Made by a program: the position numbers and the translations under genes
Part shown: piece after piece, positions 1-6,899 of the stretch
How the letters are laid out: each line of letters starts with the position of its first letter
How positions within the stretch are numbered: position 1 is the stretch's first letter
Assembly (NCBI GenBank): GCA_050739575.1
Contig: JBOIBN010000078.1
Span: 1 to 9,488 of the forward strand
Reading direction: 5' to 3'
DNA length: 9,488 nt
Origin: JBOIBN01 sp050739575
GTDB taxonomy: Bacteria > Pseudomonadota > Gammaproteobacteria > JAKDMP01
The notes under the pieces: model-generated
Database searches by the model: none
The model's input: the letters and a program-made list of their open reading frames with translations, nothing else
What the model was told of the DNA's origin: nothing

Positions 1-38
1 GGTAGACTGTCGCGTAAGGCGAGGCGGGAGGCGGGTGC

Positions 39-884
39 ATGGCTCGACCATTGAGACTGGAGTTTGCGGGCGCGCTGTATCACGTTACCTCGCGGGGTGA
101 TCGGCGCGAGGATATCTACGAAGACGATACGGACCGGGCGGACTTCCTGTTGGTGCTGGGCGAAGTCTGCGCCCAGCACAACTGGGTCTGCCACGCCTAC
201 TGCCTGATGTCCAACCATTACCACCTGCTGGCGGAGACGCCCGACGGGAACCTCTCCCGTGGTATGCGCCAGCTCAACGGGGTCTATACCCAGCATTTTA
301 ACCGCCGTCACGGCAGGACTGGTCACGTCTTCCAAGGCCGGTACAAAGCCATTCTGGTGGACAAGAACGCCTATCTACTGGAACTGGCCCGCTACATCGT
401 GCTCAACCCTGTACGGGCGGGGATGGTTCGCTCGCCCCGGGACTGGGGCTGGAGCAGCTACCGGGCGACGGTGGGACAGGAGAAAGCTCCGGCGTGGCTG
501 CAGAGCGAATGGCTGCTCGCCGCCTTTGGACGGCGCAAGGGGCAGGCGATTGAAGGCTACAAACGGTTTGTGGCGGAAGGCAAGCATCAACCCTCACCGT
601 GGCAGGCGTTACGCAACCAGGTCTATCTGGGTGACGAGCGTTTTGTGGAACGGATGCAGCAGCGCATCGACAAGGAGAAAAAGCTGTCGGAGATACCGAT
701 GACGCAGCGCCGCCCTCGGGCCAGACCGCTGGTCGAGTATGAACGCAAGGCGTCCAGCCGCGATGCGGCGATCGCGGCCGCTTACGCCGGCGGTGGCTAC
801 ACGCTCGGCGAGATAGGTGAGTACTTCGGTTTGCATTATTCCAGAGTGAGTCGAATTGTAGCTATAGCAAAAGTCAAGATCTGA
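39..884 (+). CDS. REP-associated tyrosine transposase (RAYT), IS200/Y1-like, with C-terminal helix-turn-helix
   Basis: A 281-residue single-strand DNA nuclease/transposase of the Y1 (HUH) superfamily. The N-terminal MARPLRLEFAGALYHVTSRG is typical of the family. The metal-binding HUH motif is H60-Y61-H62 in SNHYHLL. The probable catalytic tyrosine is Y119 in ARYIVLNPVRAGM. GHVFQGRYKA (residues 95-104) is also a family hallmark. Residues about 243-275 look like a DnaA/sigma-type helix-turn-helix (AAAYAGGGYTLGEIGEYFGL), an extra DNA-binding domain seen in one RAYT subgroup. The ATG at 39 has GGAGG at 27-31 with a 7-nt spacer. All key residues are present, so the gene looks intact. Known family role: RAYTs cut and move short palindromic REP sequences and are usually single-copy, domesticated genes. 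Relatives are sometimes mislabelled as RelE toxins in databases. The gene stands alone, convergent to the next gene. Confidence 0.9.
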   Translation: MARPLRLEFAGALYHVTSRGDRREDIYEDDTDRADFLLVLGEVCAQHNWVCHAYCLMSNHYHLLAETPDGNLSRGMRQLNGVYTQHFNRRHGRTGHVFQGRYKAILVDKNAYLLELARYIVLNPVRAGMVRSPRDWGWSSYRATVGQEKAPAWLQSEWLLAAFGRRKGQAIEGYKRFVAEGKHQPSPWQALRNQVYLGDERFVERMQQRIDKEKKLSEIPMTQRRPRARPLVEYERKASSRDAAIAAAYAGGGYTLGEIGEYFGLHYSRVSRIVAIAKVKI

Positions 885-923
885 ACCTTATACGCGACTT
901 CGTGACCCTTACACGATGCTTAT
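882..923. repeat. Imperfect tandem repeat, 21-nt period, over the RAYT stop codon
   Basis: TGAACCTTATACG (882-894) is followed 21 nt later by TGACCCTTACACG (903-915), with 11 of 13 positions matching. A shared CTT follows at the same offset in each unit. The first copy begins with the RAYT stop codon. This may be part of a RAYT-associated end sequence, but only two units are visible and chance is not excluded. The remaining bases to 984 hold a small dyad, TCTGCACTGCAGA near 944-956, with no T-run, so no terminator is called. Confidence 0.4.
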
Positions 924-984
924 GATGCTGACCATCCAATCGGTCTGCACTGCAGAGCGATAGATAACGAGCAGTTGCGGATAC

Positions 985-3900
985 TCAGCCACTTTGTCGA
1001 GGCTTGGTTCGTCTGCCGGCCGATCGATAGTTCCGCACGGCGATCAAGAGAAACAACAGCGCGAGTCCGAGCAGATCCGTTGATCCGCCGCCTCCGCCCG
1101 AACCGCCGCCGTTCGTAACCGTCACTACGAGCGTTGCGGGGGCACTTCTGCCATCCGCGTCGGAACAGGTGAACTTGGTGGTAAACGCACCGGCGGCCGC
1201 GTAAGGGACCTTGCCCGGATTGAGGATGTTCGAAGTTATTCCATTGCCGAAGTCCCAAGAATAACCCGTTATCTTCTCGCCGCCGCTGTCGCAGGCGCCG
1301 CCGAAGTTGACGCTGTCGCCCACGTGTATATTTACATTCCCTTTCGGCTGCTTTATGGTCGCAACCAGATTCGGGGGCGGAGGTGGCGGCGCGCCCGTGA
1401 CGGCCCAACTCCACGTCGCCTCGGCGCTTACGTTGCCGTTCGCCTCGATGGACCAGACGGAGAATGCGTGTTGTCCGCCGGCGAGCCCGGTATAGGTCTC
1501 GGGACTGGTGCATTGCACCGGGTCCGTACCGTCCAGCGAACAGTCAAAGTCAACGCCGGTTTCGGTACTCTGAAACGCGAATTCCGCCGTGGTAGCCGAG
1601 GTCTGCGCGGGCGGAGCGGAGGTGATCGTCAGGGGATTCGGCGTGGGGTTGGGAGAAAAGTGAATGAGTTGAACCGGTCCGAGTGCGCCTGCACCGTTGA
1701 GCACGATGAAATCGGTGAGCCCGGTAAGCGCGTTCTTGATCGCCGAAACTTTATCGCCTGCACCGGCGTCAGCCTCGGGCATAGGTACGGAGGAAAAGCT
1801 TGTGCCATCGCCATTGTTGATCAGCATGATGTCCGGATCCGTTCCGCCTTGCAGGATGTACAAGTCGGGGATTCCGTCGCCGTTCACGTCCCCGGCCGCC
1901 GCCCATGCTCCCATGTCGAGAGGACGCGACCAGGTAGTAGAGAAGGTGCCGAGGCAGGTGCCCTTTGAGGTATTTTGCAGATCGACCTGCAGGCTGGTTG
2001 TGAATACCATGACGAGATCAGCGCATCCGTCTGCGTTCAGGTCGGTCAGGAGACCGAACTGGGTTTTTTTCGGATTTATGCCGGCGGCGGCGGTCACGTT
2101 GGTGAATTCGGGAATGCCACCGGGGCCGACCGGGCCGTCGTTACGATAAAGGGCTAATCCGATGGGATCCTTGGTGCAAACGAGCAGGTCGGTGTAGTGA
2201 TCGTTGTTGTAGTCATCCGGCTGGGCACACCATCCGCCCAGTTGATGATCGAGACCGGAGGCGGGCGAGGAGACCAACACACCGTTCTCATTGAGAAAAA
2301 AGCGGTTCGGATCCGGCAGTCCATCGCCACGCTGCGGAATTCCCTCGCCCACAAAAAGGGACAGCGGGTGCGGACCCTTTGCCGTGGTATTGCCGGCATA
2401 AAAAGCCGCACTTGCGTGACTGCGGCCGAACGGGTCCATTACCGCCATGTCGGGATAATTAACCGGGTTGTAAGGCGGGGGGGCGAAGGAGCCATCGGGC
2501 TGCTGGATCCACAACTCGTTGGTCTTTATGCCAAGGCCTTTTTGTCCACCGATTGCGCAATAAAGATCGGGAAGCCCGTCCGTAACGGGCGACGTCGGCG
2601 ATCCCAGATCGCCCCAGGTACAGAGGTGGCGATCCGCCTCGGGAAAATCCCCCGCGTCCACCTGAAGAAAAGTGCCGTCGCCCTGACTGACCCAAAGTTG
2701 CAATGGTGCCGATCCGTGGCGCCCGAGTTCAAAATCCTGATAACCATCGGGTCCGGGTCCGGAGGGGCCGGCAAAATCACCGACGGCGGCGCCAAAAGTT
2801 ATGGTGAGCGGTATGCCTCCAATGAAGGCTTCGGAAGCAATGTCGCTTGCCACGACCAACCCGCCGGCTGCGTTATAGCGCTCGCGCGCAAGGGCCCAAC
2901 GACGCGCTTGCACGGCCGCTGTAGTGCGCAAAGACTCAGCCGGCGCGGCAGATCTTCCTTGGGTGACCGCCGCTTCGAAGGGAGGCGCCGGACGTTCAAC
3001 GGACGGCGCCGCACCGTTCAGGCAAATGGTCTCCGCCAGGCTCGGCTCACCGGTTGTCCATATCTGGTTGTTGCTTGGAGCGACTGCGAGATTGTGGAAC
3101 TCGATGCCGAGCGGCACGCCACCGCTTGCCGCCGGAGGAAGCAAAGTAATCTGCGTCGGATCGGATTCCGGCCAGGTCTCGGAGAATGGGAAGTACGCCC
3201 CGAATTGGGGGTCGAAATCGAATCCGGCGGTCACAACCCGGCCGCTAGCCAAAACGTCGGCAACGCTGCGAAGGCCGGTTTGCCAGCCGCTACCTTCCGC
3301 ATTCTGGACGACGTTCCAGTTTTGCCCGTTGTAGTGAAGAACGAGCGGGAAATAGCCGGTGCCGCTCGACTGATAGCCGACGGCCCAGACGTTGTCGGGA
3401 GCCGTCGCGGATACGCCGACCAGCACATTGGAGGCACTGCCCGGATTGGGGAGATCCGAAACGGCCGTCCATCCGCTGCCGTCATAATGTTCAATCAGGG
3501 CATGATCGCCGGTGCCGGAGGTTTGATAGCCGACCGCCCAGGCGTCATCGGCACTATCGACCGCCACGCCTATCAGCCCGCTGCCAACGGTGCTACTGCC
3601 GAGGGGCGGCGCCTGCGTAACGGTCCATGCATCGCCATCATAGTGGGCAATCTGCGCGGAATAGGTTGAGGTATAGGTAGTGGTGACGAAGTCATATCCG
3701 ACCGCCCACAAGTCGTTGCGGCTCGAGCCCGCGATAGCGGTCAAGAATGAAGCCCCGGGCGGAACCGGCGAAGGCGAAGCAATTTGCCAGGACGAAGAAG
3801 GATCCGGTCCCTGCCAGTTCTCGATTAGTAACTGGCCGGATTGATAGCCAACCCCCCACGCCTCGGCCTCGTTGTCGCCCGACTGCGGAAAGGCAATCAC

Positions 3901-4299
3901 ATCGTTTAGGCGAACGTCTCCCGTTGCGCCCTCAGGGGTGGTTGGATTTCCAAAACTCCAGGAATTGCTATTCGCATCCCAATATTCCGCCAGCGGATGA
4001 ATCTTGTTATTAGAGTTGGTGAGGCCACCTACGATCCAACCGTCCGTGGAAGAACCGAACGAGATGCCAGATGCGAAAGGTGATCCCTCATTGGAGTGCG
4101 CGGTAGGAGTTTGCGTCCACTGAGAGGGGCAGTTCTCCTCGGGTGCGGCCGCCGAGGCAAGACAGGCACCGCTCCAAAGGCAGGCTATAGCTGTAAACGA
4201 CGCTATTGCCGTCCGGGCATGTAGACTTTTGCAAAGAATGCCGCGTAGACGCGACGTTTCGGGCCTGTAAGTCGGCTGTGTGTCTCGATGTAGCTTCAT
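985..4299 (-). CDS. Secreted surface protein with WAVG, FG-GAP/VCBS, Ig-like and PKD domains and a GlyGly-CTERM-like tail
   Basis: A 1104-residue protein, probably exported and displayed or released at the cell surface. The ATG at 4299 is preferred over an upstream TTG at 4359 because AAGAAGG lies 8 nt upstream. A long basic N-terminus leads to a hydrophobic signal core at about 31-50 (AIASFTAIACLWSGACLASA), with cleavage likely near 50-52. Residues about 80-420 hold a beta-propeller-like series with W(A/G)VGY motifs (148-152, 198-202, 254-258, 305-309) spaced by about 50 residues. Residues about 500-820 hold FG-GAP/VCBS-type calcium-loop motifs, such as DDYNNDHYTDLL (695-706), TDLNADGCADLV (752-763) and GDVNGDGIPDLY (803-814). 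Residues about 890-968 form an Ig-like domain with a C920/C930 pair. After a proline run comes a PKD domain at about 977-1062 (YSWDFGNG). The tail is a Gly-rich stretch (1064-1072), a hydrophobic helix (DLLGLALLFLLIAV) and arginines, which resembles GlyGly-CTERM, the rhombosortase sorting signal. No enzymatic domain is seen. Adhesion or carbohydrate binding is possible but unproven. Confidence 0.85.
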   Translation of the reverse strand: MKLHRDTQPTYRPETSRLRGILCKSLHARTAIASFTAIACLWSGACLASAAAPEENCPSQWTQTPTAHSNEGSPFASGISFGSSTDGWIVGGLTNSNNKIHPLAEYWDANSNSWSFGNPTTPEGATGDVRLNDVIAFPQSGDNEAEAWGVGYQSGQLLIENWQGPDPSSSWQIASPSPVPPGASFLTAIAGSSRNDLWAVGYDFVTTTYTSTYSAQIAHYDGDAWTVTQAPPLGSSTVGSGLIGVAVDSADDAWAVGYQTSGTGDHALIEHYDGSGWTAVSDLPNPGSASNVLVGVSATAPDNVWAVGYQSSGTGYFPLVLHYNGQNWNVVQNAEGSGWQTGLRSVADVLASGRVVTAGFDFDPQFGAYFPFSETWPESDPTQITLLPPAASGGVPLGIEFHNLAVAPSNNQIWTTGEPSLAETICLNGAAPSVERPAPPFEAAVTQGRSAAPAESLRTTAAVQARRWALARERYNAAGGLVVASDIASEAFIGGIPLTITFGAAVGDFAGPSGPGPDGYQDFELGRHGSAPLQLWVSQGDGTFLQVDAGDFPEADRHLCTWGDLGSPTSPVTDGLPDLYCAIGGQKGLGIKTNELWIQQPDGSFAPPPYNPVNYPDMAVMDPFGRSHASAAFYAGNTTAKGPHPLSLFVGEGIPQRGDGLPDPNRFFLNENGVLVSSPASGLDHQLGGWCAQPDDYNNDHYTDLLVCTKDPIGLALYRNDGPVGPGGIPEFTNVTAAAGINPKKTQFGLLTDLNADGCADLVMVFTTSLQVDLQNTSKGTCLGTFSTTWSRPLDMGAWAAAGDVNGDGIPDLYILQGGTDPDIMLINNGDGTSFSSVPMPEADAGAGDKVSAIKNALTGLTDFIVLNGAGALGPVQLIHFSPNPTPNPLTITSAPPAQTSATTAEFAFQSTETGVDFDCSLDGTDPVQCTSPETYTGLAGGQHAFSVWSIEANGNVSAEATWSWAVTGAPPPPPPNLVATIKQPKGNVNIHVGDSVNFGGACDSGGEKITGYSWDFGNGITSNILNPGKVPYAAAGAFTTKFTCSDADGRSAPATLVVTVTNGGGSGGGGGSTDLLGLALLFLLIAVRNYRSAGRRTKPRQSG

Positions 4300-4559
4300 A
4301 CGCCCAACCTTCTTGGAGACGCGGTAGAGAATAAGCGAAAAGTACCACAAACCTGACAAAATTGCAGTATGGGGAAGCCGATAAACGTTGCGCTGTCGAT
4401 CAGATCTTTGTCAACCCGGGTGCTCGGCCAAGACCGAATTCGCGAAGCCCGTGCCCAAGTCCAGAAGTATGTTGTGTTGCAGAGCCACAGCAGAACAATT
4501 CCAGTATCTAATTGCGAGACATATTTCAAGCCTGCACATTTAATTGACGCCATACCGCC

Positions 4560-4588
4560 TTGCTGGAAATCTGGACTCGGTCTAAAAT
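4560..4588 (+). promoter_or_regulatory. Sigma70-type promoter of the encapsulated ferritin/encapsulin operon
   Basis: TTGCTG (-35, 4560-4565) and TAAAAT (-10, 4583-4588) are separated by exactly 17 nt. Transcription would start near 4595, giving a leader of about 38 nt. AT-rich sequence upstream (about 4519-4545) could act as an UP element. The spacer holds an imperfect dyad, TGGAC-TCG-GTCTA (4572-4584), overlapping the -10, which could be a repressor site. No Fur-box-like sequence was recognised. A weaker alternative -10, GATAAT, lies at 4600-4605 without a matching -35. Confidence 0.6.
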
Positions 4589-4608
4589 GCAGGCTGGGCG
4601 ATAATGAA

Positions 4609-4629
4609 AGAGTAAAGAGTAAGGAGTAT
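4609..4629 (+). repeat. Three 7-nt tandem units in the leader, including the ferritin ribosome binding site
   Basis: AGAGTAA occurs twice in a row (4609-4615 and 4616-4622), followed by the related GGAGTAT (4623-4629). The Shine-Dalgarno AAGGAG (4621-4626) sits across the last junction, 6 nt from the ATG at 4633. This fixes the ferritin start. The repeated purine-rich leader could favour ribosome loading or arise by slippage. Confidence 0.6.
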
Positions 4630-4632
4630 TCG

Positions 4633-4989
4633 ATGGCGAACAGTATCGGTTATCACGAACCGCTGGAACAGCTCTCGCAGCAGACGCGCAACCTGCATCA
4701 GGCGCTGACGTCGCTGCAGGAGGAACTCGAGGCCGTGGACTGGTACCGGCAGCGCGCGGATGCCTGCGGCGACGACGAGCTGAAGGAAATCCTGCTGCAC
4801 AACATGCGCGAAGAAATCGAACACGCCTCGATGGTGCTCGAATGGCTGCGCCGCAACAGCCCTGATTTCGCCGCGCAGCTCAAGACCTATCTGTTCACCG
4901 AGGCGCCGATTACCGAAGTCGAGGAAATCAAGATGGGCGCCGGCGGCAAGAAGGGCGGCGGTAACGAGTTTACGGTGGGCAAACCCTGA
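4633..4989 (+). CDS. Encapsulated ferritin-like protein (EncFtn), encapsulin cargo
   Basis: A 118-residue ferritin-like cargo that oxidises Fe(II) inside an encapsulin shell. Known EncFtn proteins form a ring-shaped decamer and need the shell to store iron. The start is set by AAGGAG at 4621-4626. From memory of the Rhodospirillum rubrum EncFtn, the pattern HEPLE, EELEAVDWY, EEIEHA, LEWLRRN and TYLFTE-PIT is shared, with a one-residue offset. The di-iron ligands E32, E62 and H65 of that protein correspond to E31, E61 and H64 here. Iron-entry residues E31 and E34 correspond to E30 and E33, and W38 to W37. Two helices (about 10-43 and 48-75) make the half-ferritin fold. The tail is a Gly/Lys linker (GAGGKKGGGN, 102-111) ending in EFTVGKP, the likely cargo-loading peptide. 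That tail lacks the usual hydrophobic residues after the glycine. The shell gene follows 117 nt downstream. Confidence 0.93.
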   Translation: MANSIGYHEPLEQLSQQTRNLHQALTSLQEELEAVDWYRQRADACGDDELKEILLHNMREEIEHASMVLEWLRRNSPDFAAQLKTYLFTEAPITEVEEIKMGAGGKKGGGNEFTVGKP

Positions 4990-5106
4990 GGGTTCTTCGG
5001 CTTATTCGGAGATGACCCGTCGCTAATCTGGCACATGAACATTTAATTGGGCGTTCATAAAAAGTTCGCGGACGAGTTTTTAAAGCATTCGAACAGGAGA
5101 GCAGCA
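4990..5106 (+). other. Spacer between ferritin cargo and encapsulin, with a short inverted repeat
   Basis: The 117-nt spacer holds ATGAAC (5035-5040) and GTTCAT (5053-5058), a perfect 6-bp inverted repeat around a 12-nt A/T-rich loop. It could be an operator or a weak hairpin affecting cargo-to-shell ratio. It has no T-run typical of a terminator. A TTG at 5047 is in frame with encapsulin but lacks a good ribosome site. Confidence 0.4.
5095..5100 (+). promoter_or_regulatory. Ribosome binding site of encapsulin
   Basis: AGGAGA lies 6 nt before the ATG at 5107. It supports that start over the in-frame TTG at 5047, whose extra 20 residues are not part of the family. Confidence 0.8.
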
Positions 5107-5913
5107 ATGGATTATTTGAATCGTCATTTGGCGCCATTCTCCGAAGAGACCTGGAACCGGATCGAAGCCGCGGCCGTTACGGCGGCGCGCGAGGACTTGA
5201 CGGCGAGACGTTTTCTCGACGTGGACGGCCCCTACGGCGTCGGGCTTACGGCGCTGGAACTCGGCTCGGAAGATTATTGCCGCCAGCCGCGTCCAGAAGA
5301 GGCGGGCGCGGTTATAAGCAGCACCCGTGCGTTGCCCGTGCCGATGATCCGCAAGAGCTTCCAGCTCAGCATGCGCCGGGTCGTGGCGGCCGAAGAGCAA
5401 GGCGCGCCGCTCGATCTCACCCCGGCCGAAGAGGCGGGCGAGGCGATCGCGCGCCGGGAGGAGGAGTTCATCTACGACGGCAGCAAGGAAACCGGGCTCG
5501 AAGGTCTGCTCGGCATTTCGGGCGGCGCCAAGGTGCGGATCGGCGATTGGAAGAATGCGGGGCAGGTGCTTGAGGACATGCTCAAGGCGGTGGCGGCGCT
5601 GGAGAAGAACGGCTTTCTCGGTCCTTATGCACTCGCCCTTCCGCCCAAGCACTACACTCTGCTGTTCCGCCGCTACGAAGGCAGCGACGTGCTGCAACTC
5701 GAGCACCTGAAGCGTCTGTGCGAAAAGGGCGTGTACAAGGCGGAGATTGCGAAGCCGGTACTGGTGGATCCGAACGTCGGGCACATCGTGATCGGGCAAG
5801 ACTTGCGCTGCGGCTTCTCGGGTACCGACGGCATCCACTATCAGCTCTTCGCGAACGAAAGCGTCGTGCTCAAGGTGGAGGAACCGGGCGCGGTCTGCGT
5901 TCTGGGCAGTTGA
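5107..5913 (+). CDS. Encapsulin nanocompartment shell protein (family 1, linocin M18/CFP29-like)
   Basis: A 268-residue shell protein with the HK97 phage capsid fold. The length fits family 1 encapsulins, whose small members form 60-subunit T=1 shells. Family features seen are the N-terminal MDYLNRHLAPFSEETWNRIE (1-20), which forms part of the cargo-binding groove, RRFLDVDGPYG (34-44), the RREEEFIYDG segment (116-125), GLEGLLG (130-136), FLGPYALALP..HY (170-183) and the C-terminal QDLRCGFSGTDG (231-242) with ESVVLKVEEPGAV (251-263). It would enclose the ferritin encoded upstream. Nothing is truncated. Whether the shell is T=1 cannot be read from sequence with certainty, but no large insertion suggests a bigger form. 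The next gene starts 44 nt downstream with no promoter evident. Confidence 0.94.
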   Translation: MDYLNRHLAPFSEETWNRIEAAAVTAAREDLTARRFLDVDGPYGVGLTALELGSEDYCRQPRPEEAGAVISSTRALPVPMIRKSFQLSMRRVVAAEEQGAPLDLTPAEEAGEAIARREEEFIYDGSKETGLEGLLGISGGAKVRIGDWKNAGQVLEDMLKAVAALEKNGFLGPYALALPPKHYTLLFRRYEGSDVLQLEHLKRLCEKGVYKAEIAKPVLVDPNVGHIVIGQDLRCGFSGTDGIHYQLFANESVVLKVEEPGAVCVLGS

Positions 5914-5957
5914 TCGGCACCAAGTTCAAGCGGCGGCGTTCGTAACCGGAACAGTCT

Positions 5958-6899
5958 TTGACCGCGGCGCAGCCCTACCGGATTCTGGCACTCGACGGTG
6001 GCGGAATCCGCGGGCTCCTGACGGCCCACCTGCTGGTCCGTTTGGAACAGGAGCGCCCGGGCTGTCTCGCGCGCTTTGACCTGATTGCCGGCACTTCCAC
6101 CGGTTCGATCATCGCGCTCAGCGTCGCGGCCGGATTTTCGCCCGCGGAGATTGCCGACCTTTACGAGCGCAACGTGCGGCGGATCTTCGAGACTTCGCTG
6201 GCCGAGTGCATACGCGAGGTGGGCGGCCTGATCGGCCCGCGTTACAGTGCGCGCAGACTTGCGGCGGTGTTGCGCAGCGTTTTCTCCGACCGGCGCCTGG
6301 GCGATCTGGATCGGCGCGTGCTCGTGCCCGCCTTCGATCTCGACGACGAAAATCCCGATCCCGCGCGGCGCCGCTGGAAGCCGAAGCTCTTTCACAACTT
6401 TCCCGGACCCACTGGCGACGAAAATTCGCTTGCACGCGACGTCGCGCTGTATTCGAGCGCAGTGCCGGCCGTTTTCGAGGCAGTGGATGGTTACGTGGAC
6501 GGTGGCGTCTTTGCCGCAAATCCCGCTTTATGCGCCGTGATGCTGACGCAGGACGAAAAGCTTGCCGGCGAGCGTCCGGCGCTCGATGCGTTGCGCGTAC
6601 TATCGCTCGGCACCGGCCGTGGCCCGCTCCATCTCGGCCCCGAGGCGCACGAGTGGGGTTTGGCACAGTGGGCGCGGCCGCTCCTTGGGCTGGTCCTCGA
6701 TGCCGGCGTGGACATGGTGAATTACCAGTGCCGTCAATTGTTGCATGCGTATTATCACCGCTTCAATCCCTGGATCGACGGCACGCCGATCCATCTCGAC
6801 AACGTCGAAGCGCTGCCGCGGCTGCGTGAAGCAGCCGACGCTGCCGATCTTGCGCCGACGCTTGCCTGGCTCGACGAGATCTCACAACCCGTGCAATGA
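5958..6899 (+). CDS. Patatin-like phospholipase / acyl hydrolase
   Basis: A 313-residue serine acyl hydrolase with the Ser-Asp dyad of patatins. The oxyanion-hole motif is DGGGIRG (13-19). The nucleophile is S47 in GTSTG (45-49). The catalytic aspartate is D181 in YVDGGVFAANP (179-189). Patatins release fatty acids from phospholipids or other lipid esters. There is no signal peptide or membrane segment, so a cytoplasmic or membrane-peripheral enzyme is likely. The start is TTG at 5958. An in-frame stop lies at 5943 and no ATG lies between, and the ribosome site is weak (GGAA, 5948-5951). The stop overlaps the next ATG (ATGA), so translation of the thioesterase is probably coupled. The C-terminus (DEISQPVQ) does not resemble an encapsulin-targeting peptide. 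It probably shares a transcript with the encapsulin genes. Confidence 0.9.
   Translation: MTAAQPYRILALDGGGIRGLLTAHLLVRLEQERPGCLARFDLIAGTSTGSIIALSVAAGFSPAEIADLYERNVRRIFETSLAECIREVGGLIGPRYSARRLAAVLRSVFSDRRLGDLDRRVLVPAFDLDDENPDPARRRWKPKLFHNFPGPTGDENSLARDVALYSSAVPAVFEAVDGYVDGGVFAANPALCAVMLTQDEKLAGERPALDALRVLSLGTGRGPLHLGPEAHEWGLAQWARPLLGLVLDAGVDMVNYQCRQLLHAYYHRFNPWIDGTPIHLDNVEALPRLREAADAADLAPTLAWLDEISQPVQ

Larger units (their letters stand above)
4300..4632. other. Divergent intergenic region between the surface protein and the encapsulated ferritin
   Basis: This 333-bp region is less GC-rich than its flanks and holds no convincing gene. An open frame from 4369 runs into the ferritin gene, but residues before the ATG at 4633 have no family match. 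The right end holds the ferritin promoter and a purine-rich leader, listed separately. The left end holds the ribosome binding site of the surface-protein gene (AAGAAGG on the minus strand, 4308-4314). On the minus strand TTGTCA and TATTCT are present but separated by 20 nt, so no promoter is called for that gene. Confidence 0.6.

Noticed and set aside
930..984. Possible terminator dyad TCTGCACTGCAGA between RAYT and the surface protein
   Set aside because: The stem is only 5-6 bp with almost no loop and no following T-run on either strand.
2197..3669. 490-residue open frame on the + strand
   Set aside because: It lies antisense to the surface-protein gene, is Arg/Gly-rich with no recognisable domain, and reflects GC-rich codon use on the other strand.
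4300..4359. TTG start giving the surface protein 20 more residues
   Set aside because: The ATG at 4299 has AAGAAGG at good spacing; the TTG has no such site.
4400..4410. TCAGATCTTTG resembling the inverse of CAAGATCTGA at the RAYT end
   Set aside because: A short near-match around a BglII-type palindrome is expected by chance.
4369..4632. N-terminal extension of the ferritin
   Set aside because: The added residues match no EncFtn family member, and the promoter and AAGGAG place the start at 4633.
5080..5838. 252-residue open frame on the minus strand
   Set aside because: It is fully antisense to encapsulin, which has a clear family match and ribosome site.
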